A DNA stretch of 64,000 nt. Source: Euryodendron excelsum. Taxonomy: Eukaryota > Streptophyta > Magnoliopsida > Ericales > Pentaphylacaceae. The notes below the pieces were generated by a model. It had not been told where the DNA came from, ran no database searches, and worked only from the letters and a program-made list of their open reading frames with translations. Where the stretch lies: NCBI GenBank assembly GCA_033060915.1, contig CM065379.1, positions 24,002,818 through 24,066,817 on the forward strand, given 5' to 3'. A program made the translations under genes and the position numbers. The first letter of the stretch is position 1; each line of letters begins with the position of its first letter. Positions 34,889 to 46,866 of this stretch are shown piece after piece.

Positions 34889-36609
34889 ATTTCTCACTCT
34901 GACAATTTCGTGTTCAAAAACCCTATGCTACAAGACACATTACAAGGAAAGAAATAAAAATACAATCAAAACCCCATTCACAAGCATATCATCCATCAAA
35001 CCCCAATCACAAGCATATCATCTTTGTACATGAACCAGTAGCAAACCTGTTACCAATCAAGTGCAAAAGAGATATAGCAGTACCATAGATAAGGTCTCTC
35101 CCTTTTTGAAACAAATTAATAAAGTAAGCACAGGGAGCTAGAGAAAATGACTGATAGATATAAAGATGAAGTCTCCCCCTTAATGTATTCTCTTTCTGAA
35201 TAACAAGTAAGCACATAGATTTTCTCTTCTCCTTGTTGTCTCAAAATGAGAAAAGATTATCAAACAACCACGCAATTAAGGATTAAAGGGAGATATGCTG
35301 AAAGGAAGAATGTCATTCATGCAAAATAATCAGTCAAAACTGAACTATCTTGAAACAAAACAAAATAAAGGAATTTTTACAAAAATGATGGCATGCTTAT
35401 CATTAAAACACAAAATATAAACTATGAGTCTTAACACAAAATATAAACCATGAGTCTCATGATGACCGTAGCGTGAAAAAAAAAATCAACATCAAATATG
35501 CTCAGATCACAAAAAGGTGAGAACAATTGGTCATGAGGTAATAAAAAATATATCTTTGACAATGTATGATGAATGCAAGTACCCCAATAAGATCAATAAG
35601 AATATAGACCCTAAACAAGATAAAAAATAGTCCATCATGAATTATCACGGCAAGAAAATCAAGACATAGAAGTCACCCATTTCATTTCATTCTCAATTTC
35701 ATGACATCTCATTCTCAATTTTTGGGCACTCCTTCTTAAGACATTCAATGAATTTTCAATCCTATCTCTCCAAATATGGTAATATGAAACATAAATAGAT
35801 GGTGACTTTTACACACATGAGCTGGTAGCCTTTTGCTCTTGCTACATAGCAATGGTAGCTACACTCACACTCATTGGTAGTCCTTTCCATCAAAGATATA
35901 GTACCAATAAGAGAGGGAATCACATGTATATGGTCAATATAGCCAAAAGAAGCTTTAAGAGATTTCAGTTATGCTATGCGCTATGGGAGGATTATAAAAG
36001 GCAGATTCCATATTCTAAGAGATCTTATGAGGAATATACCTTTTAAATATGAATCACGAATATGTTAATGATCACCAAAACTATTAATTCATCATGATGC
36101 AATCAATGAAACACACAATATTTAACCTTAAACATTTCATTACATCAATTAACATATGAGGAATGTTTTAAGTCAATGATTAGCACAACCAAATCAAGAC
36201 ACACAATAACAAAATCTTTTTGGTTTTTCTCAAATATTTTTTTTTTATGTTTTCTAATAAATCAAAAAAAATAGAAAAAATTAAACATATAGGCATGATC
36301 ATAATTCTAGAAAAATAAAATAAGCATAGTGCACAAATATCCTATATTATGTCACAAATAGCCTTTATTCCACAAAGCTTGCCTTTCCAAATTTCTTAGG
36401 GGTTCTCAAACAGTCAAAATTAGATTTTCTCACCTAAATGACATTCATCTTAGATTTATCAATGAATTTTTGAAATTTAGGTAGAGTTCTACATCTTGCC
36501 TTAGCATTGTGGTTCTTCATTTTGTCATGATTTTTAGAAACTTGCATTGGCTTTGATGCAAATTTATTCACATGATTTGTAAAGACTCTAATATTTCTAA
36601 CCTCTCATA

Positions 36610-38335
36610 GTGACTCATAGGTTGATAATAAGTATGAGAACTAGAAATCCTATTCAGTTTGAGACAATAAGGTCTACTGTGACCAAAGATGCCACAATGA
36701 TGACAAACAATCTTAGCATGCTTAGCCTTACTTGGTATGGAAGACTTACCTTAAGCCTTAGTAGAATTAGGCTTACTTGCCGATTAGAAAGATATAGTTG
36801 CTTTCTTTGTGTATCCAATTCCAGTCATGTCATAAGAAAGCCTTTGTGTATTCCAAATTTCATCATTCTTTTGTGAATTTGTATCAAATTTATTAAAAGA
36901 CAGATAAGCATTAGCAAGTTCAGTTTTAAGCTTTTTCACTTTTTCCTCAAGTGCCTTTTTGAACTCCTCTCTGTCATGTGCATTTTTCTGAAAAAATTTA
37001 ACTTTATCAAAGAAGGTTAATATGTGAATCTTTAATTGACTAACTTCAGCTTGAGCATCAATGTTCACTTTTTTTAGAACTTCAACTTCATCTAATACAT
37101 TTTTCAACTTTGTTCCCAGTTTGAGATTGACTTTTGTCAATTTATAGTATTGTTGATAAAGTTGATCATACGCTAATTGGAGCTTAATGTTATCTTCATC
37201 TTCAGATTCTCATTCTTTTTCCTTGAAAGACCTCATAGTATCATCAGACTCATTAGATTTTTTTGCATTCTTGAGGCTTTGATGAAGATTCGATTACCTC
37301 AGATGCAAAAGTTGTAAAAGCTGTGAAGTTCTAGGAGCTATCCTCTTTTTAGATTATTGTTCTTTTTCAGAATCACTCCATGTGATAGTCAAAATTTTAC
37401 TTCCTTTGTTCTTCTTCTTGTTAGAACAATCATGGGCAATATGTCCATAACCACGACACTCAAAGCATTGTTTCTAACCAGACTTATCAGATGATTTCCT
37501 TACAAATTTAGTCTTATCAAAATATTTTTATTTTTATTTTTATCAACAGAAGAATATTGGCCTTCTTGTTTCTTTTTAAAAAAAATTTCAATTTTTTCTA
37601 ACAAAAATAGCCATATATTCGGGACTTATTTCAGAGTCGCTATCACTAGTTTCATTTACGCTTTTCTTGATGGAATTCAAAGTAATGTTTTTGTTTCTTT
37701 TAGGTTGGCGGAAATTAGCTTCAAAAGTTTGTAAGGAACCCACTAAGTCTTCTACTTTCATGGAGTCAACATTCCTACTTTCTTCTATTGCTATAATCTT
37801 GGCTTGAAATCTCTCTGGTAAGAATCTCAAAATTTTACATGGAGAGATTTGTTCATCAAAATTGAAACTTGAGTTAATGATATTACTAAGTTTAAAATAA
37901 AATTAAACAAAATTTTCATTGTCTTCCATTCTCAAGGGTTCAAAGCCAGTAGTCAATTGCTGAAGTTTGGTAATTTTTACAGTTGTTGTACCCTCATGAG
38001 TAATCTGTAAAATATCCCATGTCTCTTTAGCAACTTCATAATTTGAGATTCGTCGAAACTCTTCAGCTGTGACACCGTTATAAATGGCATTCATTGCTTT
38101 ACTATTCCACTCACAAGTACCAAAATCAATTTTGTCCCACTAACATGATAGATTTTAAAATTGTTGTTGTACCAGTTGTAAGTATGGGTGAAGTCTAGCC
38201 GTTAACAGCAGCAAGCCAAACACGTTCATCGATTGAGTTAAGAAAAGCTCTCATCTTTGCTTTCCAGTAGGGGTGGTTCGTTCCATCAAGCAATGAAGCT
38301 CTAACAATAGAACTACCTTCCTTAAACAAATCCAT
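36610..38335 (-). pseudogene. Decayed copia Gag with UBN2 region, coiled coil and two CCHC knuckles
   Basis: Start codon at 38333-38335. The N-terminal part contains YWKAKMRAFLNSIDERVWL. After a stop, the UBN2-type region reads ETWDILQITHEGTTTVK (37903-38094) and SMKVEDLVGSLQTFEANF (37588-37830). Knuckle 1 is CFECRGYGHIAHDC (37426-37467). A Lys/Glu-rich coiled coil follows (36784-37140), then knuckle 2, CHHCGIFGHSRPYC (36664-36705). Both have C-x2-C-x4-H-x4-C spacing for RNA binding. Several stops and frameshifts break the frame. Confidence 0.8.
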
Positions 38336-38406
38336 AGATCTAGGCTATTAAGATTTCACTCTTTCAAAAATCAAAATATCCTTGAGTGTCCTGCTTTAAT
38401 ACCAAT

Positions 38407-39339
38407 TGAAAAACTTAGCCTTAGTCTATATTTTATCCAAAAGACTTATAACAACAATATTAGGTCAAGGTGTAATGATTATGAGCAATATTGGACCATT
38501 CAAAATAGAAGAGGGAACAAACCATTCAATCAAGAATATACCAGCTTTTGCCATGGAAACCCTAAATGGGATAAAAACCACGTGTCTCTTTTGCCGAACA
38601 AAGATCACGCACTATAACTTGTAGTTCAGACGATTACAAGACACTTTACAATCAAAACCTATCAACTTCTTGATCTAATGATTGTCTGGATCTTGCTTGT
38701 ATCCATGATTCACCATGTCCGTGCTTGACCACCGTTTAGATCCCCTTAGAACGTATTTTGTGCCTTGTACTCCTTCAAGACTATCGATCTCTTTAATTGG
38801 GTTGAAGAAGATTGTTGGTAAAATATGTTTTTGAGTTTTTGGAAAGTGGAAAAAACTTCTCTCAAAGTGTTTTAATTGTGGCGGCTCAAATTAGGTTTGG
38901 AAAAGTGTGCTGGTCCTTAAATAGGCCCAAAAATTCTAGGGGCGCGAATCTCGAGAATTCAGATTTCGCGTAGCTCGATTCCTAGATTTTGCATGCTCAC
39001 TGTTTTTGCCATTGACATCCCGCGAGGATCCCGTAAACTCATGCTTATTTTGCATGCTCATTATTTTTACTATCGACAACCCGCGACATCCTGTGAGAAA
39101 CTCTCGAGGTCTTGTTCTGCATCCAGCACACTATTTTTATTCTTGTGATCTGTCGAAGTCCATCGACATCTCTCGAAATCCCCTTTATTAGTCAATATGT
39201 ATCATACAAGTCTCTCTTAGCACGAGCTTGTATAAATAAACTTTAAATCCGTTCCGAATGCTTGTGATTGATATATCAAATTTTCAAATTACATCAAATA
39301 TGACTTGTTACGAAATTCAGTCAATTACATGACCTTACA
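38407..39339 (-). repeat. 5' LTR of Gag-only copia element
   Basis: 933 bp and visibly diverged from its partner by many substitutions and small indels, so the insertion is not recent. Its left end abuts the primer-binding site. Confidence 0.88.
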
Positions 39340-39400
39340 ATATATATATATATATATAATAAGAATGACAATGATAATGACTATTTGACATTTGCCCCTA

Positions 39401-39401
39401 C

Positions 39402-39463
<62 letters not shown>
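39401..39463. repeat. (CT)n microsatellite, ZDS intron 12
   Basis: Almost pure CT dinucleotides with one interruption (TCTTCTCT near 39416). It lies close to the TA tract that flanks the copia element. Confidence 0.95.
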
Positions 39464-39466
<3 letters not shown>

Positions 39467-39807
39467 CGTGCATGCACCACGTAAAGATTTGATTAGTGTT
39501 TTCTACTTTACGCTAATGGCCTAGGTGCAAACAAATTCTGCTGATTTTGTAAACCATAATTCACTACAACAAATTCTGCTGAATTCCAGATGCATTTTTT
39601 AAGAAATGTTGTCTCAATTTGCTCCACTCCCCAAAGTGTAGACAAGATATTTTCAAGAAGGCATCTGAAATTTAGTATTTGATAATGTTGCTAGCTAAAC
39701 TGTTGTTGACGTCTTGAAATTGACAGTAAAAACAAATTTTAGACAATAATAATTACAGAAATTTCCGAGTCATTTCTTTTGTTCTAATATGTTACGTTTG
39801 AAATCAG

Positions 39808-39972
39808 GTTTCGGCTTTATTCCCATCTTCCCAAGGTTTGGAAGTCACCTGCTCGTCTGTAGTCAAGATTGGGCAATCTTTATATCGTGAGGCACTTGGG
39901 AAAGATCCATTTAGACCGGATCAGAGGATGCCTGTCAAGAATTTCTTCCTTGCTGGCTCATATACAAAGCAG
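39808..39972 (+). other. ZDS: ZDS exon 13
   Basis: 165 bp, acceptor AAATCAG, donor AAGCAG|GTGAAG. Encodes [38 protein letters not shown] and [11 protein letters not shown]. The frame is intact although about 11.8 kb separates it from exon 12. Confidence 0.92.
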
Positions 39973-41022
39973 GTGAAGTTTTTAATGCATCTCTCTTTCC
40001 ATGATGATAATGCTTGATTGTTACATATTGTGCGCTAGAATTTGATTAACGAAAATTATATTGATGGATGTTAAATGACTCAGATACATTTAAAAATAAT
40101 AATTTCTTCATCATGGGGATTCAGACTTATTTGTGTCTGGGCTTGTGATGCAATTTACTGAGAGCAAACAAAAACAGATATTTTCAAGGAAATCAAAGAA
40201 CTCTATTCATAAATGTTATGGCGGATCATAGGTTGGTCAATGTCATCCCTGAACTTCTTTTTCTTCTATTTAAGGTCTCCAGCTTTGTAAAAGTAAGTCG
40301 ATGCAGTCCAACACTTCAACAAAGGTGAGAAAAATTAAGGATTTATTACATTTTGTCTCTCTCAACTATGACTTAAATCACTTTAGTAGCTTGAACCAAA
40401 AATCGTTACATTTTCACTGTTATCAGAATTTAAGTTTTTGTGTAAACACCCATAATGGGAGGAACAATTTGAAACTTTTAACCTTTCTGATCAGATACAA
40501 TACAAAAAAATTTTCTTCTTTGGTTAACAAATGTGTAAGTCCAATGCGAATAACTGGTGGTCAGCAAAAGTAGGGTTCTTTGGATGATTTTGGTCATTTT
40601 CTTAGACTTCTGAGGGGGCTTAAAACCTTTCATAGCTATAAAATCCTCCCTTTTTTTGGCTTGACAGTAATATGCAACTTTGGCCAAACAAGCCTTTAAT
40701 TTTGAATTCTAATAGTTTATGGATGAAAATGTGATGATTTTTAGCTTAAGGGGATAAAGTAATATTAAGTCGTAGTTGAGAAGGTCAAAATATAATTAGC
40801 TTCTATTTTTTACGATTGGACTACATTGGCTTACTTTTAAAAGTAGGAAGGCATAAGTAGAAGAAATAAAAATTGAAGGATGACCTTAAAATTGAGGCAA
40901 ATTTGGAGGGACAAAATGATTGTTTAGCGCATTTTTTTTAACAACATATTAAGAATAGATTTAGTTTTAGCAAGAGCTACAGAGATCATTAGCTAGCCCC
41001 CGTGTTTCCTACAAAATTGTTT

Positions 41023-41054
<32 letters not shown>

Positions 41055-41105
41055 GTGTCTATAAAGGGTATGCCCTTATATAGATTAAATGCTGGCCTCC
41101 TACAG

Positions 41106-41276
41106 GATTACATAGACAGCATGGAAGGGGCAACTCTGTCAGGCAGACAAGCTTCTGCTTATATATGTGATGCTGGGGAGGAATTGGTGGAATTACAGGA
41201 GAAGCTTGCCGCCACTGAATCTAAAGAAGTTAACGGAGCTGCTGCTAATATTACTGAGGAGTTGAGTCTTGTCTGA
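41106..41276 (+). other. ZDS: ZDS exon 14 and stop
   Basis: Acceptor CTACAG. Encodes [20 protein letters not shown] then [20 protein letters not shown] and a tail ending EELSLV, TGA 41274-41276. Intact. AATAAA-rich sequence from about 41540 could act as a polyadenylation signal. Confidence 0.92.
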
Positions 41277-41540
41277 TGCAAGCGGCCTCACTTGCTGAGT
41301 TAGAAGGCAGATGTGACGGGAATGTATGTTCTTCATAATCATCATCTGTGTTATATTAATCGAAATTACTCACAACGGTGGCACATTAATTTGTTGCTGT
41401 TATACCATGCCCATTAATGCCAATCATTATTATTATTATTTATCTGAGTATATTATGTGCCCATATCATGACGTACATTTCTTGGAGCTTCTTAAATGAA
41501 ACTAAGATATGCTGTTTAATGCATAGACAGCATTGCCTAT

Positions 41541-41571
<31 letters not shown>

Positions 41572-42035
41572 ACTTTGCTGGTCTGAAATTCGGAGAATAT
41601 TTCCATCCAAGTTGTCTTATTAAATAGTCTTTCAGTGTTTTCATCATCTGATAATCATTCAACCTGCAGTTCACTTTAGCTATGAGCCATTTTTCTTCAA
41701 AACTAATAAATTAAAGCATTGAAAATCATTAACTGAAGGATTTTTGGGCTTCTCAAGTGTTAACATTGGTTAGTTTCCTTCGGCTTCTCTTTTACTGAGC
41801 CCGCCTCTGACATCTTCTGATGATCATATTCTTCTTATTGGGCTGCTGACAACTTCCTCTAAAAGACTTCATTAGTAGGCCACAGTTGACACCCTCCTGT
41901 CCCTCTGTTTGTTTGCAGAAGTACTAGAACTAGAGCTTGTTTATAACTTACATCAATAATCATCTATTGTTTGTTTCTTCGCATTGGGCCACACTTGTAA
42001 AATGGTTGCTTTTTTTTGTTGTTTTGAGTTTGCTG

Positions 42036-42099
42036 TTTGTGGCTCGTTTGAAAAATAAGAAAGAGATATCACTCTCTCATTTTTTAAACGAGCCACAAA
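42036..42099. repeat. 64-bp hairpin (20 of 21 bp paired arms)
   Basis: Left arm TTTGTGGCTCGTTTGAAAAA plus T (42036-42056) pairs with the right arm 42079-42099 with one mismatch. The loop is 22 bases. It could be a fold-back element or a small structured RNA. Confidence 0.6.
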
Positions 42100-44364
42100 G
42101 GCCGATGACATAAAACAATAAACTTCTTGTAATGAAAACATTGCTATTAATATATTTTTAAAATTAACACAGACTAGCAACTTTTTTAAAAAATAAACTT
42201 TTTGGAAATGAAAATGTTGGTATCTTTTTAAAATTATTATTTTCAACTTATTTTTCAAAATTGCAATTAACAAAACACTGGTAAGTGGCAAAAATATAAT
42301 AGTTTTGTTTTTGGCTCTTTTGGGGAAAACTTGCCAAATTTATTCGGTTCAATATATAACAAAAAATACAATGCCCATTCTGATAAAATGTCTACCATAA
42401 AAAAATTTAAAAAATAAGTTGAATATAGTATGCAACGGGAAGCTAAAATCACTAACTTAAAAACCAATAACAACACTTTCACACAGTGTTTGGAATTTGG
42501 ATCAAGGATTTGTTGATGGAAAAGAAAAGAAAAAGAGAAAGGTGAGAGAAAACAGAACAAAATGAAATGTTTGTTTTGTTTTCCCTTACTTTTTCCTTTT
42601 TTTTACTTTTCTCTTGAGAAATTGGGTTCTAAACACAACATTAGTGTTCAACTTCCTACAAAAAGATATAGAAAGCTGAAATATGGTTAGAGAATCAATT
42701 AAATATGAAATGATTGCAATTTAGTAATACACAACTGCACATACTTGGGACAACATTTATACGTTTATACTTTTCCAAGGGTAAAAACCTTCGTTGGGCA
42801 TTAGTTTATATTGAAAAGATAACATTGTCTTTTTACAACCCGATTTTTTTTCGTGCATTATGTAGATGCTGATATATATATATATATATATATTCCCTGC
42901 ATTATGTAGATGGAGCTTATTTCCAAAATGAGGAATCCATTTATTGTGGTGGAGTATAAAGAATCTTGGGTAGAAAAGGTGAGCAAATTAAGATTATAGA
43001 TTATAGGTTTTATTATTGATGTTGTCCAATTGACAATGGCATCTTCTTAATTCCATCCTTTGCTTTGTAAGTCTTAAAAGCAAAAGCATAATTATTCTTG
43101 AACTTGTAATTTAGGATTGCCACAATCACCGAGCATTAGTGAGTGTCGAATTCTGTACAAAAAAATAATCAACTTTAACTGAGTTAAGAGTGCAGATCAT
43201 ATACGAATGTATGTATATATAGAGTAAAACAGCAAGGAGAGGTCCTCATTCATGCTCGGGCGCAGAAACTCCAAACATTTATGCAAATTGCTCTACCAAC
43301 CCAACGCTACCAGTGTGTTGTCAAAATAGTTTCTTTTTGGGAATCCAAGGTGGCTGCATGCACGCTTGGTTTGTTTATCGTTTTTTTTATTTGGTTTCAA
43401 CCAGACATTGATATGGGAATATCTAATATATAAAATAAAAAAAACCATAGATGAAACCAAATAACTTTTGTTTTGTTTTGTTAGTAAGTAACCAATCCTG
43501 TAAGTTTTAGAAGAATTAATTTCACTGTTATAACTTTGTGTTTGACATGTCTATAATAATTTCATGAATATTTCTCTCTATATATTTTCTTAGTTTTAGA
43601 ACGTACACCTGCTCAATATTTTCCCTTTTATTTATATATATATATATATAGATGGGCTTATTTTGACGCATTCACGTCCATATCATTTTAAACATGACCA
43701 TTTTCAGATGCCGTTGTCACTGATGATAACAAAGTAACAAACTAAAAATCTTAGACTTCTTCTCACTAATGTTTTTTGTCTGATTCTTATTTTCACCTAA
43801 CCGAACTGCTCAGGAATACTTTGGGCCCATTAGTTTGAAGAGTCTTGTATGATTGATTCAGCAATCCAGAGAACCCAGCTACGTCAAGCTTAAAGTTGAT
43901 TGTTTAATTCTACAAAAGCAAAGCTTAATTAATTACTTTGATCAGATTTTTATTTTTCTTCCTTTTTTTTGGGTGATTCAACAGCTATATATGGAGGATT
44001 CAACAATATGAGATTTGTTAGGCACGACGAATATGCAAGCACTTTCAGAATACGTTGTAACCGCTAATTTTTTTTAGTGAAGGGAATGTTGGAGATTGAT
44101 TGCCTCAAATGAGAATATCTAAGTAGGCTTAGCCAACATGTTCAATTTCGCTTGTGGACATGTTTGAACTTATCCATCAATATCTACTATACCATGGTAA
44201 CCTAGAAGCTTGTTAGCTATGTAAATTTTACTCTTATTGCAGGTTTGTTTTGTAAGATAAAGCTGTGTTATTGGACTACCAATCCGCATCCAACCTTATT
44301 TCACGTTTGGTTATGCAAAAAGGGGGTGAGACATGTAATTTGAAGAGGGGCCTTTATCCGATAT

Positions 44365-44660
44365 CACTACAAGAAAAAATCTCTTTTGCACTGAAGTAAA
44401 TCATCCATAAAAGTAGCGAATATTCACCACAAAACGTCTTTATGATAAAAATTAATTCGTCATCAATATAACTTCATACAAAATTCATTTACCAGAATGA
44501 TGTGATTGAATAAGGGTCAATAGCTTTAAAACAAAATACTCATCCTAATGGCTCTTAATTATAAAAATACCATTACTACATCAATTGGTGAAAGAATAAC
44601 ATTTTTCATTTTATAAATCGTGGCAAAAGGCCTGCTCTTTCATGACGAATTTTAAACTTA
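44365..44660. mobile_element. Possible decayed CACTA transposon end
   Basis: CACTACAAGAAAAAATCTCT matches the terminal CACTACAAGAAAA of En/Spm-type transposons. Subterminal sequence with GACGAATTTTAA and ATTCGTCATC is of the kind found in such elements. No matching opposite terminus was found, so the extent is a guess. Confidence 0.35.
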
Positions 44661-46866
44661 AATAGATGTTATATTCCAATTTAGGAGGTGGGACAAACAA
44701 CTTGGGAAGATTTTTAGGTTTGAAAGCTGAATTCTAAGGTTCATACCAATTTTGGAACAATTTAAGCACGCAATATAGTTTCAAACATGTTAAAGTAATG
44801 GGCCATCATTTGCGATCGTGGGGTCTCCCGTTGAGGCTGGACTTATGTCTTCACCCACTAAGCCCGATATCCCAAGGACTATGGCAAGTGGGTTTGTCCA
44901 GATTTGACTTTTATCGTCACCTTCATATTCAGAATTCTTTAAATTTTTTATCTTGTAACGTCACGTATTGGTCATTCAGATTTAATATATAATATTATCT
45001 TATTTAAATTCACAATTTTACTTAACGTTAAAAAAATTAACAAAATAAGAACGTGAATTTGAATCGTATAACAATATTATCCATTAAATTTCATTTATCA
45101 ACATGTAGCATAGTAAGATAAAAAGTCAGGAGAATTCTGCATATTAAGGTTTGGAGGAGAGCCGATTTCGTTTGCCCCTATCCTTTGTTTGACCTAAACC
45201 ATATGATGTATCACATTGCCACCTTGGCACTTGATGGCAATTCCTTAAAAAAAATAAATAACTTCTTTCACTATCAATACTATGCTTTTACTGGTTTTTA
45301 ATTCTTCTAATGCCACCGTGGTAGTTAAGGACGTTATCGCTTAAATATCCGTATTTTTGGATTGGAATATATCACGGGTGTGATATATCTCGTCCATTAT
45401 GTACATGGTAAGAATTGATTTTATAGCAGCATCGCTTGCAAAGATATTTAATAATTAAATCAATGTTTGCGTCAAGTGTTTGATATAAGAATAATCCTTC
45501 TAAAAGAAAAGAGAAATGATTTATCTACGTGCTCATAATGACAAATTATAAATAATGCTAGAAGAATAGTATTTTCCTATATCGTAACTTTACCACCCCA
45601 TTAAAATTTATAAAAGAGGGAATATGAGATAATTAATGGTAATCATACTTCATTTATTTTATTAATGAGGCCATAGGGACTCGTGAAAATGGCTCAACAC
45701 AGTTTACTTTATTTATAGGACGTATGTTGTGTTTGAGTATTGAATTTATGGAAGACAAAAAAAAAAAAGAAGAGAAAAGGTAAGAAAAGAAAACTAATTG
45801 AAAGAAGCTAAAAATAGTTTTTTTATTAGATTAGAAAATTGAGACATTAAGTGGGCATTTATCAAAAAAATTTAATTTTTAACCCATAAAAAAAATACAA
45901 AATAAATCAAAGATCCAATTAACGTAGCATCAAAAGCTTAGTGTGATGGCTTGACAAAGATTGGGAGGAAAGTTTCTGATACTAAACTGTCGCTTCATTA
46001 TTCATGAATCAGTTCACAAAAGAAACAAGCGTAATATTGATCAGCAAAACTTGGTGGATTTTCAAATTTTTTTGCAGCGTAGTGCGATATTACTAGTGGA
46101 TTTTCAAAATAGAAGTTTTACAACAGAGACGCTTGTGTTAATTTGGAACCAAATCCTTATAGAAATTGAATTTCAAAATGGAAAAGGAAAGGAAAGAATT
46201 TTCTTATTTTCTAAGGAAATCCTTTTTGTTGGTTTGGAAATAATTAGAATTAAGAGGAAAGAATCTCATTTTTCTGTTTGGATTGAAGAGTATCTCGAAA
46301 GGAATGATGTTGTAGAGAATAATGCCCCTAGATTATGATAGTCATGAAGAGGAACAGAGGGCAATGTGGATAACTATATTTTATTGGTTTAATTAATTCC
46401 AATTCCCATGAAATTCACCATTTGTGAGACGGCTTTTTTTTTCCTTTCACATCCTACCAAATCAAAACACATTTTGAATTCCATCCATTCAAAATATCTA
46501 CTTCGATTTTAAAATTCAAATTCCACCTAATTCTATCGTTGCAAACACAAATTATCAATCATAATGGAATTAGTACCTAAAATTAGGGGTACTACCTTCT
46601 TATTAGATTTTTTTTCTTGCGTCGGACAGACTTATCATAGTTTGCCACACAGTTCACGCCCTATGTTTGCGTCGGACAGACTTTTTGTTGTTTTGAGGTT
46701 TGAGTTCGATATTTTTGTTCCGTAAATTAATCACTCTCCTTTAACTATAATAGTATAGCTCCACTTTCGGCAAATGTATCATATCAGGATCTCTTTGATA
46801 ATTCAATGGATGAATTAAAGCTTAAATTCGATTAATAGAGATTATAAATCTATCTATCTATACTAT

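Larger units (their letters stand above)
33921..39339 (-). mobile_element. Gag-only copia-type LTR element, ZDS intron 12
   Basis: Complete element with LTRs 33921-34888 and 38407-39339, both TGAAAAA...CCTTACA on the plus strand. It sits in a TA repeat, with ATATA on both sides as a 5-bp target duplication. The minus-strand primer-binding site ATTGGTATTAAAGCAG is at 38391-38406. The inside encodes a decayed Gag with two zinc knuckles (about 36610-38335) and no protease, integrase or reverse transcriptase. This is the layout of a non-autonomous Gag-bearing (TR-GAG) element. Confidence 0.85.
19166..41276 (+). pseudogene. ZDS: Zeta-carotene desaturase (ZDS) pseudogene, unprocessed, 14 exons plus duplicated exon 11
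   Basis: Plant ZDS is a plastid FAD-dependent flavoprotein that desaturates zeta-carotene via neurosporene to lycopene. Exons in order encode a transit peptide (exon 1), the FAD-binding Rossmann region (exons 2-3), the central body ([48 protein letters not shown]) and the C-terminal LAGSYTKQ and [19 protein letters not shown] segments. Lesions: the usual GxGxxG in exon 2 reads GAALAG; four codons are missing in exon 4; extra base in exon 7 (about 24868-24873); TAG in exon 8 (25086-25088); TAG in exon 10 (26498-26500); one-base loss plus TAA in exon 11a; one-base loss in exon 12. Exon 9/10 splice sites are eroded. Retained introns exclude a processed copy. Two lesions are single-base losses that could be assembly errors, but the three in-frame stops are harder to explain that way. 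Confidence 0.93.
41277..46866. other. Non-coding flank between ZDS pseudogene and gypsy element
   Basis: AT-rich with no recognisable gene or RNA gene. Contains a strong hairpin (42036-42099), TA tracts (about 42874-42892 and 43633-43651), a CACTA-like terminus at 44365, a short palindrome (45367-45388) and a 17-bp direct repeat (46617-46633 and 46667-46683). The longest frame (45961-46338, +) has no known motif and a composition like its AT-rich surroundings. Confidence 0.6.

Noticed and set aside
19166..41276. Processed (retrotransposed) pseudogene model for ZDS
   Set aside because: Introns with GT-AG ends are kept and no poly(A) tail follows the last exon.
42482..42645. A short MITE with GTGTTTGGAA and TTCTAAACAC ends
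   Set aside because: The inverted ends are short and mismatched and no target duplication is visible; too weak to annotate.
45961..46338. 125-codon frame on the plus strand
   Set aside because: Ile/Phe/Lys-rich as expected from AT-rich DNA, no motif, and no splice or promoter context.
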